Assembly (NCBI GenBank): GCA_003156635.1
Contig: PMHK01000189.1
Location: forward strand, 9,389-48,338
DNA length: 38,950 bases
Reading direction: 5' to 3'
Source: Acidobacteriota bacterium
GTDB taxonomy: Bacteria; Acidobacteriota; Terriglobia; Acidiferrales; UBA7541
The notes beneath the pieces are model-generated. The model did no database searches and was not told where the DNA came from. It saw only the letters and a program-made list of their open reading frames with translations. Made by a program: the position numbers and the translations under genes. This document shows, piece by piece, positions 26,487 to 36,236 of this stretch (its first letter is position 1; every line of letters starts with the position of its first letter).

Positions 26487-29072
26487 ATGACCACAGTGCG
26501 GCTGAAGAACGCGAAATGGATGCGCAATTCCGTAATCGTATTGGCTTTCGCTTTCGTCGCGCTGACCTTGGCGATCGTTCCCTCGGCCATCTCCGCGCCC
26601 GATGGCGTCGACCAGCGCGTCGAAGCCATTCTCAGCAAGATGACCCTCGATCAAAAGATCGATCTCATCGGCGGCCAGGATGATTTCTACATCCGAGCTT
26701 ATCCGGAACTCGGCTGGCCGCGCTTGCGCATGGCCGATGGGCCGATTGGCGTCCGCCACGGTGGACCGGCCACCACCATGGCCGGAGGGATCGCGCTGGC
26801 GGCGACCTGGGATCCGGCGCTCGCGGCTCGCGAAGGAGTAGAAATCGGCAGAGACGCGCGCGCCAAGGGCGTTCATTTCATGCTCGGTCCCGCCGTGAAC
26901 ATTTACCGCGCGCCGATGAATGGACGCAACTTCGAATACCTGGGCGAAGATCCGTACCTCGCCGGGAAAATTGCCGTGGGTTACATCCAGGGCATGCAAA
27001 GCCAGGGTGTCAGCGCCACGGTCAAGCATTTCGCCGCGAACAATTCCGAATTCGATCGCCACAACACCGATGCCATCGTTGACGAACGCACCCTGCGCGA
27101 AATCTATCTCCCCGCCTTTGAAGCGGCGGTGAAAGAAGGCCACGTCGGCTCGGTTATGGATTCCTACAACGTGATCAACGGCAGTCACGCCACGCAAAAC
27201 GCGCATCTGAACATCGACATCCTGAAAAAAGAGTGGGGTTTTCCCGGACTGCTCATGTCCGATTGGACCTCGACCTACGACACGCTCGGCGTGGCGAATG
27301 GCGGCATGGATCTAGAGATGCCCGAGGGCGTCCATCTGAACCGCGCGAAACTTTTGCCGCTGATTAAAGAAGGAAAAGTTTCGGTGGCCACCATCGACGA
27401 CAAAGTTCGCCGCATCATTCGCACTGCGATCGTGCTGGGCTGGCTGGATCGCGAACAAAAAGATCTGGCCATTTCACGCTACAACCGCGAGGGCGATGCC
27501 GTGGCCCTCCAGGCCGCGCGCGAAAGCGCGGTCCTGCTGAAGAACGAAAACAACATGTTGCCGCTGAAGAAAGAATCGGCAATGTCCGTCCTCGTCGTCG
27601 GGCCTAACGCCTATCCCGCGGTTTCGGTCGGCGGAGGCAGCGCCCGATCGGTTCCGTTCGAAGCCGTTAGCTTGATTCAGGGCATAAGCGACTATTTGGC
27701 CGATAGCGGCAAAGTTTTTTATAGCCCCGGCCTGCCCACGATCGAGGAAATGTCGGAGGCCACTCCGTTTTTCACCACTGCGCACGGTGACGCCAAAGGA
27801 CTAAAGGCTGAACATTTCGAGAACGAAGAGCTGCGTGGCAAAGCGTATCTGACCCGCACCGAAGCTCACGTGAACCTGGGTCCGCACGCTGAAGAAAATT
27901 TGCCGGCTCTCGCTCTTTCCTCCCGATGGTCGGCCTACTACACGCCGGCTTCTGCCGGGAAGCACGATCTTTTCGTTTCCTCCACCGGGGAAGACGGTGG
28001 CTACTACCGCCTGTACGTTGACGACAAAATCGTCCTCGACGATTGGACCACGGCCAAGGAACTACTCGGTATTGCGACGCTGGAACTCGACGCCACGCCT
28101 CACAAAATCGTGCTCGAGCATCACGGCCATTCCATATGGCTTGGCGCCCATTTCCATCTCGGCATCAACCGCCAGGGCAATTATGTTTTGGCCGACGCCA
28201 AGACCATGGCGGCAAAGGCCAACGTCGTCATCGTTGCGGCGGGATTCGATCCCGAATCGGAGAGCGAAGGCGCGGATCGCACTTTCCGCTTGCCGCCGGG
28301 CCAGGACGAATTGATTCGAGACATGGTCGCCGCCAACAAAAATACCGTCGTCGTGTTGAATGCCGGCGGCAACGTCGACATGAACCCCTGGATCGACAGC
28401 GTTTCTGCGCTGCTCCACAGCTGGTATCCGGGTCAGGAAGGCGGCAAAGCTACCGCGGAAATTCTCTTTGGCGACGTGAATCCATCGGGACGCCTGCCAG
28501 TAACTTTCGAACGGCGCTGGGAAGACAATCCAGTTCACGATACTTATTACCCGCCAGCCGGAACGACCAAGGTCATCTACAAAGAAGGTCTATTTGTCGG
28601 CTACCGTGGCTACGAGAAAAACAGCACCAAGCCTCTCTTCCCCTTCGGTTATGGGCTTTCTTACACTACGTTCAAGTACGCCAATTTGGCCATCAAGCCC
28701 GCAGACAGCAGCACCAAGAGTGAGGAACTTTCTGCGCCGCTCTACCAGGTCACTTTCGATGTAACGAACACTGGAAGCCGGGAAGGCGCGGACGTTGCTC
28801 AAGTCTACGTGGGCGATCCGCACTCACAAGTTGCCCGACCCGCAAAAGAGCTGAAGGGTTTTTCTCGGGTCAACCTGAAACCAGGCGAAACGAAGACCGT
28901 GATGGTCGTGCTCGATGACCGCGCGTTCTCCTACTACGACGTTGACGGCAAGCAGTGGCGCGCGGATCCGGACGAATACCAAATCCTGGTGGGTCGTTCG
29001 AGCCAGGACATCCAACTGCGCGGCACCGTGAATCTGCCGGCTGGTGCAGCGACGTCGGCTTCCAATAAATAA
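26487..29072 (+). CDS. Glycoside hydrolase family 3 (beta-glucosidase-like) with PA14 insertion and fibronectin-III-like C-terminus
   Basis: 861 aa; signal peptide; GPAVNIYRAPMNGRNFEYLGEDPYLAG, KHFAANNSEFDRH, GFPGLLMSDW (nucleophile context), PA14-like segment around SSRWSAYYTPASAGKHDLFVSSTGEDGGYYRLYVDDKIVLD, C-terminal DVTNTGSREGADVAQVYVGDP. Confidence 0.95.
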   Translation: MTTVRLKNAKWMRNSVIVLAFAFVALTLAIVPSAISAPDGVDQRVEAILSKMTLDQKIDLIGGQDDFYIRAYPELGWPRLRMADGPIGVRHGGPATTMAGGIALAATWDPALAAREGVEIGRDARAKGVHFMLGPAVNIYRAPMNGRNFEYLGEDPYLAGKIAVGYIQGMQSQGVSATVKHFAANNSEFDRHNTDAIVDERTLREIYLPAFEAAVKEGHVGSVMDSYNVINGSHATQNAHLNIDILKKEWGFPGLLMSDWTSTYDTLGVANGGMDLEMPEGVHLNRAKLLPLIKEGKVSVATIDDKVRRIIRTAIVLGWLDREQKDLAISRYNREGDAVALQAARESAVLLKNENNMLPLKKESAMSVLVVGPNAYPAVSVGGGSARSVPFEAVSLIQGISDYLADSGKVFYSPGLPTIEEMSEATPFFTTAHGDAKGLKAEHFENEELRGKAYLTRTEAHVNLGPHAEENLPALALSSRWSAYYTPASAGKHDLFVSSTGEDGGYYRLYVDDKIVLDDWTTAKELLGIATLELDATPHKIVLEHHGHSIWLGAHFHLGINRQGNYVLADAKTMAAKANVVIVAAGFDPESESEGADRTFRLPPGQDELIRDMVAANKNTVVVLNAGGNVDMNPWIDSVSALLHSWYPGQEGGKATAEILFGDVNPSGRLPVTFERRWEDNPVHDTYYPPAGTTKVIYKEGLFVGYRGYEKNSTKPLFPFGYGLSYTTFKYANLAIKPADSSTKSEELSAPLYQVTFDVTNTGSREGADVAQVYVGDPHSQVARPAKELKGFSRVNLKPGETKTVMVVLDDRAFSYYDVDGKQWRADPDEYQILVGRSSQDIQLRGTVNLPAGAATSASNK

Positions 29073-29097
29073 TTCGCAGCAAGTCGAAGCGGAATTT

Positions 29098-31767
29098 CTA
29101 GTGCATCGTTTCTGACGCCGGAAAAGCGTCGGTCAGCGATATCACCTGGATTCCGCTCTTCAGTTGATCCAGGGTCACGGCCGCCGGCGTCTTTAGTTTT
29201 ACGGTCACCGCTTCTCCCGGCAGCAGATCGAAATAGTTGTCCTCCGTCTTGACGTCCAGATCGCCGAAAGAAACGAAGACGCTGCGGGCCAGCGCGGGCG
29301 ATCGCAATGTTACCGCGTAGCCTCCGTTAGATTTGTCCAGCGACGTTTCGATCTTCACCGGTTTCGGCAGATCGAGATTGTGCATGGTATCGAAAAAGAT
29401 CAGGTTTCGAGACACTTGCTGCCCCCCGACTGTTAAATCAAATACCAGAAAACTCTTCGTCGGATCGGCGTTGGCCAGCAGCTCCTTCTGATCCGCCGTG
29501 AAATAAATGGCGCTCGATTGCGCCGGAATCTGCACGTCCTGCGTCTTCTCACTCAATACTTTTCCGGAAAAATCGAGCAGCCGGGTGTGAATCGTTCCGT
29601 TCAGCGGCTGCAGCTTGTCCGAAACCACGTAAACATCTACTTTCCCGTCATGCCGGAACGGCGAAACGATTACATCGTCGTAGAAGCGCTTGCTGTAGTA
29701 CTGCAGCGCCTTCCAGCGGCCGTAATAGTCGATGCTGGCCCACGACGCTACCGGCCAGCAATCGTTGAGCTGCCAGTACAGCGAGCCCATCGTGTTTGGC
29801 ATTTGCCGCCGCAGATGTTCCGCGCCTACCTTGATCGCCTCGGCCTGCAGCACCTGGCTTAGATAAACGAATGATTCGAAATCCTTCGGCTCCGGATACC
29901 AGCGCAGCATGTAACTCAAAATCCGTTCGTTCCCGCCGTGATTTTTCTGGTGATCCTGCATCGTCGCTGAGCGGATATCCATGTCTTCCGGTTTCGCAAA
30001 AGTTCGAATCGTGCGCATCTCCGGGAAAGACTGGAATCCGTATTCGGACATGAATCGTGGGAATTGCTGCGTATACATTTCGATCGGCGCCAGCGCGTGC
30101 CAGACTTGCCAGTAGTGCATATCCCCATCGGTTTGGCTGTCTGGCGGGTTTTCGAAATTCGCGCTGGGCGAACTTCCCCAGTACGGCACCGGAGCCGCGT
30201 ACTGCGCCACCACTCCCGAAAGAATTCCGTGGAACAGCACCACATAATCCGTCCAGACTTTTTCGCGATCCGTGGCTGAAACCGATTCCTTAAAAATCTG
30301 GCGGTCGCCCCAGTGTACCCAGCCGGTCTCGATTTCATTGTTGCCGCACCACAGCACAATGCTCGGATGATCCCGCAGGCGCGTCACTTGCTCGATCGCT
30401 TCCTGCTTCACGCTGTTCTGAAAATCTGCGCCGCCCGGCACCATGTCGCCGCCGAACATGAATTCCTGCCACACCAGAATCCCCAGCTCGTCGCAAATAT
30501 CGTAGAAATCGTCGGACTCGTAATATCCGCCGCCCCACTCGCGCACCATGTTCATATGCGCGTCTCGTGCCGACTCCAGAATCTGCCGGTGAATCTCCGG
30601 AGTCACCCGGTTCGGAAAACTGTCGAACGGAATCACGTCGGCGCCCTTGGCGAACACCGGTATTCCATTCACGATAAACGCAAAGCTTTTCCCCGTCTTC
30701 GTCACTTCCCGCCGCAATTCGATCGAGCGCAGCCCGGTTTTCAGCGCCGCATTCGCCGCAATGTCTTTTCCCGTCCGCACCACCGCTGAAAATTGATAGC
30801 GGTCCTGCGTCCCATAGCCGTTGGGATACCACAGCTTGGGATTGGCAATATGGATCGGAACGCTGATTCGGTTTAGGCCTGGAACCAGCTGCACGCTCTG
30901 CCGCACCGCCGGAAATGCGGTGCCGGCCAGCGGCCCATACGTAACCTCAAGTGACGCTGGTGTACTGCGGCCCGCTTCGATATTGAATTCGGCGTTGACT
31001 GCGGCATCCGTCTTGGTGATTGTCTCTTGCTGCACGTGAAAATTCTCGATGCGCAGCGCGTCCCAGGTCTCCACCCGGATCGGTTGCCAGATGCCTTCGG
31101 TGACGTACCGTGGGCCCCAGTCCCAACCATATTGATATCCCGCTTTCCTGGTGTAGGGCGCCGTCGCCACGTTTTCTTCGTTCCCGGTATTGTTCGTCGT
31201 TACCGAAGGCAGGATGTACGGCAGCGCCTTCACCTTCGGAATCATCGACTCAATCGGCGAATGAAAAACAATTCGCAACGTATTCGGCCCAGTCTTCAAC
31301 AGCGATTTCACCGACACCCGCCAGCGCCGGAACATGTTGTCGCCGTGCAGCGCCACTTGGTCGTTTACGTAAACATCCGCGTAGGTGTCCAACCCTTCAA
31401 AAACCAAATCCACATGGTCGTGCGCCAAAGTTGCCGCGTCCGCCTGAAAAGTCGTTCGATATTCCCAGTCGGTCAGCCCGATCCACTGCAGCCGCGTATC
31501 ATTGTCTTGATAGAACGGATCTGGTATCAGCCCATCTTTGAACAAATCCGTCTGCACCACTCCCGGCACGTGTGCCGGATGCCAATCCTGCAATTCCGCG
31601 CGGTCGGTTTTACTGATGGCCCGGAATTCCCATTTAGCCTCGAGCGCACGCGAAGTCGCCTGCGCCGCAACTCCTGACACAGTTGACCCGAGCGCCAGCG
31701 CCACCAATCCGAACGAGCGAACAAATCGTGCAAAAGACTTCGTGGACGCGCAGGGCAGGATTCGCAA
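29098..31767 (-). CDS. Glycoside hydrolase family 2, beta-mannosidase-like
   Basis: ORF 29098..31869 (923 aa). GH2 domains; VLWCGNNEIETGW (acid/base), MSEYGFQSFPEM (nucleophile context), MGSLYWQLNDCWPVASWASIDYYGRWKAL. Proposed TTG start at 31767 (LRILPCASTKSFARFVRSFGLVALALGSTVSGVAAQA) with GAGGTG upstream. Confidence 0.92.
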   Translation of the reverse strand: MRILPCASTKSFARFVRSFGLVALALGSTVSGVAAQATSRALEAKWEFRAISKTDRAELQDWHPAHVPGVVQTDLFKDGLIPDPFYQDNDTRLQWIGLTDWEYRTTFQADAATLAHDHVDLVFEGLDTYADVYVNDQVALHGDNMFRRWRVSVKSLLKTGPNTLRIVFHSPIESMIPKVKALPYILPSVTTNNTGNEENVATAPYTRKAGYQYGWDWGPRYVTEGIWQPIRVETWDALRIENFHVQQETITKTDAAVNAEFNIEAGRSTPASLEVTYGPLAGTAFPAVRQSVQLVPGLNRISVPIHIANPKLWYPNGYGTQDRYQFSAVVRTGKDIAANAALKTGLRSIELRREVTKTGKSFAFIVNGIPVFAKGADVIPFDSFPNRVTPEIHRQILESARDAHMNMVREWGGGYYESDDFYDICDELGILVWQEFMFGGDMVPGGADFQNSVKQEAIEQVTRLRDHPSIVLWCGNNEIETGWVHWGDRQIFKESVSATDREKVWTDYVVLFHGILSGVVAQYAAPVPYWGSSPSANFENPPDSQTDGDMHYWQVWHALAPIEMYTQQFPRFMSEYGFQSFPEMRTIRTFAKPEDMDIRSATMQDHQKNHGGNERILSYMLRWYPEPKDFESFVYLSQVLQAEAIKVGAEHLRRQMPNTMGSLYWQLNDCWPVASWASIDYYGRWKALQYYSKRFYDDVIVSPFRHDGKVDVYVVSDKLQPLNGTIHTRLLDFSGKVLSEKTQDVQIPAQSSAIYFTADQKELLANADPTKSFLVFDLTVGGQQVSRNLIFFDTMHNLDLPKPVKIETSLDKSNGGYAVTLRSPALARSVFVSFGDLDVKTEDNYFDLLPGEAVTVKLKTPAAVTLDQLKSGIQVISLTDAFPASETMH

Positions 31768-31895
31768 TTTAGGGCACCTCAAGTAGAATGTTCGGCTGGG
31801 CCCTCGGTTCGAGAGCGCATGCAGAATAGTGAATGAATTTTCGGGATGCAAGTGATTCGTTTTGGACACCAGGAATCCGCTGAGGAGCTTCGACT

Positions 31896-32966
31896 TTGCC
31901 AGAATCGTCGTCTACGCGTACCCCACTAAATGTTGCATTGATCGGCTATGGATTCGCCAGCAAGACTTTTCACGCCCCGCTATTGACTAACGTACCCGGC
32001 CTGCGGCTGGCGCAAATCGTTTCCAGCGACCGCGCCAAAGTCCATAGAGACTATCCCGACATCCCGGTTCTCGCCCGCGCCGACGAAGCCTTCGCGCGCC
32101 CCGAAATTGACATCATCGTGATCGCCACGCCCAACGACACGCATTTCGACCTCGCGCAGAAGGCGCTTCGCGCCAACAAACACGTGGTGATCGACAAGCC
32201 TTTCACCAACACGGCCGCGGAAGCGGCCGAGCTGATTAAACTGGCCCGCGAACGCGGAAAGCTGCTCTCCGCTTTTCAAAGCCGTCGCTGGGACGGCGAT
32301 TACCTCACTCTGCGAAAACTCGTTGCCGAACGCACCCTGGGCGACATCGCTCTTTTCGAATCGCACTATGACCGTTATCGCCCGGAGCCGCGCCAGCGTT
32401 GGCGCGAACAGCCCGGTCCCGGCGGCGGTATCTGGTACGACCTCGGCGCGCATCTCGTCGATCAGGTTTTGCAATTGTTCGGCGCGCCGGAAGCAATCTA
32501 CGCCGATCTCGAAATTCAGCGGCACCTCGGCCAGGCCAACGACTACTTTCACGTCATCCTGCGCTATGGCAAGCGGCGTGTCATTCTGCACGGCGGGTTG
32601 CTGGTCGCGGCCGGCACCCCACGCTTCACGGTCCACGGAACGCTTGGCAGCTTTACGAAATTCGGCATGGACACCCAGGAAGACTCATTCAAACGCGGGG
32701 ATACGCCCGGCGGCCCCGGCTGGGGCTACGATCCGAATATGGGCACACTCATCACCAAAGCAGGCGATGGTTTCCAAACCCGCCCGCTGGCCAATTTTGA
32801 AGGGAATTATCTACGCTACTACGAAGGTTTCCGCGACGCCGTGACGAACGGCGCGTTGAATCCGGTCCCAGCCGACGACGCGCTGGAAGTCATCAACGTC
32901 ATCGAAATCGCCATGAAAAGCTCGGCCGCTCGCGCGGAAATGCCGTATCACCCGGTCAAATTGTGA
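31896..32966 (+). CDS. Gfo/Idh/MocA family oxidoreductase
   Basis: 356 aa; NVALIGYGFASKTFHAPLL, IDIIVIATPNDTHFDLAQKALRANKHVVIDKPFTNTAAEA, GGGIWYDLGAHLVDQVLQLFG. Confidence 0.94.
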   Translation: MPESSSTRTPLNVALIGYGFASKTFHAPLLTNVPGLRLAQIVSSDRAKVHRDYPDIPVLARADEAFARPEIDIIVIATPNDTHFDLAQKALRANKHVVIDKPFTNTAAEAAELIKLARERGKLLSAFQSRRWDGDYLTLRKLVAERTLGDIALFESHYDRYRPEPRQRWREQPGPGGGIWYDLGAHLVDQVLQLFGAPEAIYADLEIQRHLGQANDYFHVILRYGKRRVILHGGLLVAAGTPRFTVHGTLGSFTKFGMDTQEDSFKRGDTPGGPGWGYDPNMGTLITKAGDGFQTRPLANFEGNYLRYYEGFRDAVTNGALNPVPADDALEVINVIEIAMKSSAARAEMPYHPVKL

Positions 32967-33027
32967 GACGCCCGAATCTGTTATCATTCGACCGGAACAA
33001 ATTCTTAGCTTCGAAAACAAGCACCCT

Positions 33028-33528
33028 ATGAGCCTCGATCAAGATATCGAAAAAATTGCACTGCAGGAAAAGCGGTTGCAATTTAGGGCTTTCGATTCGG
33101 ACGTAGCCTGGGCGATCGGAACGGCGCTCAAATCTGCCGCCGAAAAACGCGGGGTCGCCATCGCCATTGATATTCAGTTAGCCAGTCATCCGTTATTTTC
33201 TTACGCCATGCCCGGAACTACACCCGACAATCTCGACTGGATTCGCCGCAAAAAGAATGTAGTCATGCGTTATCACCGCAGCTCTTACGCAATTGGGCTT
33301 AAGCACGAGAAAGCTCAAACCTCCTTGCAAGGTCGAGTCGGACTCGAATTGAAGGACTACGCTCCGCACGGCGGCTGTTTCCCGATTCATCTTGCCGGCA
33401 CCGGATGCGTGGGCACCATCACTGTTTCCGGCTTGCCGCAGCGCGACGACCATATGCTCGTGGTCTCCGTGCTTCAGGACTACCTTCAGGTAAAGGACGA
33501 GAATTTGGCCCTCGATCCCGCCGATTAG
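33028..33528 (+). CDS. UPF0303 / heme-degrading-domain (DUF336-like) protein
   Basis: 166 aa; FDSDVAWAIGTALKSAAEKRGVAIAIDIQLASHPLFSYAMPGTTPDNLDWIRRKKNVVMRYHRSSYAIGL, typical UPF0303. Confidence 0.87.
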   Translation: MSLDQDIEKIALQEKRLQFRAFDSDVAWAIGTALKSAAEKRGVAIAIDIQLASHPLFSYAMPGTTPDNLDWIRRKKNVVMRYHRSSYAIGLKHEKAQTSLQGRVGLELKDYAPHGGCFPIHLAGTGCVGTITVSGLPQRDDHMLVVSVLQDYLQVKDENLALDPAD

Positions 33529-33542
33529 GGAGAAATCGAGTA

Positions 33543-34199
33543 GTGACCCGCGCGAGTGACGCAGTATTCCACAGCGAATCCGGAATCGAAGCTGTAATCC
33601 TCGATTACGGAGAGGTCCTGTGCCACCTCCCCACCGCCGAAAATATCGATTTTCTCTCGCGCACCTTCCAAATGGATCCTCAATCCTTTCTTCCGATTTA
33701 TCTTAAGACTCGCGGACCTTACGATCGCGGAGACGTGCATCCCGCCGAGTACTGGCAAAATTTTGCGGTGCAGGCTGGCGTAGCGGTCGACGTACCGACC
33801 ATCGAACGTCTGCGCCAGGTCGATAACGAAATGTGGAGCCGCCCGAACGAACCGATGGTTCGTTGGCTTCAAAAAATTCACGACGCGGGATTCAAGACCG
33901 CGATCCTATCGAATATGCCCACCGACATGGCCGACCACGTCCGCAAAACGTTCGACTGGCTGGCTCATTTCGATCACCACATTTTTTCTGCCGAGGTCCG
34001 CAGCGCCAAACCGGAACCCGCCATCTATCAACATACGATTCAAGCGCTGGGCGTGCCCCCATCCGCCGCGCTCTTCATCGACGACCGGGAAGAAAATCTG
34101 GTGCAGGCTCGCGCCATTAGCATCCGCACCATTCGTTATCATTCTGTGGAACAGCTGCGCGCAGATCTGCGGGCCCTGAATTTTCCGATCTTGCCCTGA
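33543..34199 (+). CDS. HAD family hydrolase (haloacid dehalogenase/epoxide hydrolase N-domain-like)
   Basis: In-frame GTG 33543 preferred over 33405 (which overlaps the UPF0303 gene). AVILDYGEVLCHL, TAILSNMPTDM, AKPEPAIYQHTIQALGVPPSAALFIDDREENLVQARA. Confidence 0.9.
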   Translation: MTRASDAVFHSESGIEAVILDYGEVLCHLPTAENIDFLSRTFQMDPQSFLPIYLKTRGPYDRGDVHPAEYWQNFAVQAGVAVDVPTIERLRQVDNEMWSRPNEPMVRWLQKIHDAGFKTAILSNMPTDMADHVRKTFDWLAHFDHHIFSAEVRSAKPEPAIYQHTIQALGVPPSAALFIDDREENLVQARAISIRTIRYHSVEQLRADLRALNFPILP

Positions 34200-34228
34200 C
34201 CCGCACTTCACGGGCTTCCAATTATCAC

Positions 34229-34257
34229 TTGCTAATAACAAGTAACTTGGAGATACT
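34229..34257 (+). promoter_or_regulatory. Putative promoter of the Asp-box propeller/MoaD-like operon
   Basis: TTGCTA (34229-34234), 17-nt spacer, GATACT (34252-34257); inverted repeat ACTTG-N7-CAAGT (34227-34243) overlaps the -35. Confidence 0.4.
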
Positions 34258-34327
34258 GCGTTCCCGGTCCCAGCGGTTTCGCGATTTTGAATTTAGCCTC
34301 AATTAAAGGCCTGCAGGGGAGAACGAG

Positions 34328-35443
34328 ATGAGCCAAGTTCGAGTTTTGGTCGGAACGCGAAAAGGCGCGTTCATTTTAAATTCTGATGGCAAGCGCGAAC
34401 ACTGGAACGTCAGTGGCCCGCACTTTGCCGGCTGGGAAATGTATCACCTCAAAGGTTCTCCCGCGGATCCCAACCGCCTTTACGCTTCCCCATCCAACGG
34501 CTGGTTTGGCCAATTGATTCAACGCTCGAACGACGGCGGGAAAACCTGGGAGCCGATGGGCAATAAATTCGAATATGACGGCATCCCCGGAACTCATCAG
34601 TGGTACGACGGAACTCCGCATCCCTGGAAATTCGCGCGAGTCTGGCATCTCGAGCCCTCCCTCACCGATCCCGACACAGTTTATGCGGGCGTCGAAGACG
34701 CGGCTTTATTTCGCTCGACCGACGGTGCCAAGACTTGGGAGGAGCTCTCCGGACTTCGTAAACACGGCTCAGGCCCATCCTGGCAGCCCGGTGCTGGTGG
34801 CATGTGCCTGCACACCATCATTCTTGATCCGCGTGACGAGAAACGGATATCGATTGCGATTTCGGCTGCTGGCGCCTTCCGCACGGACGACGCCGGAAAA
34901 ACCTGGCGCCCGATTAACCGGGGCCTTACGTCCGAAGGTCTTCCGAATCCCAACGCCGAAGTCGGCCATTGCGTGCACCACATCGCCGCTCACCCTTCGC
35001 GCCCCGACGTGCTCTTCATGCAAAAACACTGGGACGTGATATGCAGCAACAACGCCGGCGATTCCTGGCAGGAAGTCAGCGGAAACCTGCCCACTGATTT
35101 CGGATTCGCGATCGATGTTCATGCCCACGAACCCGAAACGATCTACGTCGTGCCGATTAAGAGCGACTCCGAACATTATCCGCTCGATGGACAGTTGCGC
35201 GTATTCCGCAGCAAATCGGGCGGCACCGAATGGGAGCCGCTGACCCAAGGCCTTCCGCAAAAAGATTGTTACGTGAATGTGCTGCGCGACGCGATGGCCG
35301 TGGACTCGCTCGATTCCTGCGGCATATATTTCGGGACCACCGGCGGCCAAGTCTACGCATCCGCTGACGCCGGAAATAATTGGGCTCCCGTCGTCCGCGA
35401 TCTGCCCGCCGTGCTTTCCGTCGAGGTTCAGACCCTGCAATGA
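34328..35443 (+). CDS. WD40/YVTN/BNR-like (Asp-box) beta-propeller protein
   Basis: 371 aa; repeated Asp-box motifs [60 protein letters not shown]. Confidence 0.9.
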   Translation: MSQVRVLVGTRKGAFILNSDGKREHWNVSGPHFAGWEMYHLKGSPADPNRLYASPSNGWFGQLIQRSNDGGKTWEPMGNKFEYDGIPGTHQWYDGTPHPWKFARVWHLEPSLTDPDTVYAGVEDAALFRSTDGAKTWEELSGLRKHGSGPSWQPGAGGMCLHTIILDPRDEKRISIAISAAGAFRTDDAGKTWRPINRGLTSEGLPNPNAEVGHCVHHIAAHPSRPDVLFMQKHWDVICSNNAGDSWQEVSGNLPTDFGFAIDVHAHEPETIYVVPIKSDSEHYPLDGQLRVFRSKSGGTEWEPLTQGLPQKDCYVNVLRDAMAVDSLDSCGIYFGTTGGQVYASADAGNNWAPVVRDLPAVLSVEVQTLQ

Positions 35444-35736
35444 TCCGAGTTCTAATACCGGCGCACTTGCGCACGCTCGCGCACCTGAACGGCGAGGTGC
35501 AACTTGAAATCGCGGGCGAAGCCACGATGCAGTCTCTGTTGAATGCGCTGGAAGCGAAGTATCCCATGCTCCTCGGTACCATTCGCGATCAGGTCACGCA
35601 CGAGCGTCGTCCATTTGTTAGATTCTTCGCTTGCGAGGAAGACTATTCGCACCAGCCCCCGGAAACCCCGCTGCCGGCATCGGTCGTGAACGGCGCGGAG
35701 CCTTTCTTGATCGTCGGCGCCATGGCCGGCGGCTAA
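35440..35736 (+). CDS. MoaD/ThiS family ubiquitin-like protein, C-terminal Gly-Gly
   Basis: Start ATG 35440 overlaps the preceding stop (ATGA), in frame with ORF 35380..35736. 98 aa: [44 protein letters not shown]...[14 protein letters not shown]. Confidence 0.88.
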   Translation: MIRVLIPAHLRTLAHLNGEVQLEIAGEATMQSLLNALEAKYPMLLGTIRDQVTHERRPFVRFFACEEDYSHQPPETPLPASVVNGAEPFLIVGAMAGG

Positions 35737-35819
35737 CTACAAAGAATGAGACGAATTCATCCAAGGAACGTCAGTACGATTCAGCGGCGTTCTTAAATTT
35801 TAATCGCCAGGAGCGTGTC

Positions 35820-36230
35820 ATGGAAATTAGTCCTTATCTTGGTTTCAACGGTCAATGCGAAGAGGCCTTCAAATTTTACGAAAAAGTTCTCGGTGGCAAG
35901 ATCGAGGGCATCATGACCTATGGCTCCTCTCCCATCGCCGCCCAGATGCCCCCGGAAATGCGCGACAAAATCATCCATGTCCGGATGCTCGTCGGCAATC
36001 AGGTGCTGATGGGCGGAGACGCGCCTCCCCAGAACTTCAAGCCAGCGGAAGGTTTCAACGTTTCCATCACGGTCAAGGATGCGGCGGAGGCTGAACGCAT
36101 CTTCACCGAACTTTCCAAAGGCGGCAAGATCACCATGCCGCTGCAGGGGACCTTCTGGTCGGTTCGCTTCGGCATGGCGGTCGATCGTTTTGGCACGCCC
36201 TGGATTATCAACTGCGCTCAAGCGGCCTGA
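35820..36230 (+). CDS. VOC family protein (PhnB/glyoxalase-like)
   Basis: Start ATG 35820 after CAGGAGCG; MEISPYLGFNGQCEEAFKFYEKVLGGKIEGIMTYG...FGMAVDRFGTPWIINC. Confidence 0.9.
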   Translation: MEISPYLGFNGQCEEAFKFYEKVLGGKIEGIMTYGSSPIAAQMPPEMRDKIIHVRMLVGNQVLMGGDAPPQNFKPAEGFNVSITVKDAAEAERIFTELSKGGKITMPLQGTFWSVRFGMAVDRFGTPWIINCAQAA

Positions 36231-36236
36231 CGCTCG

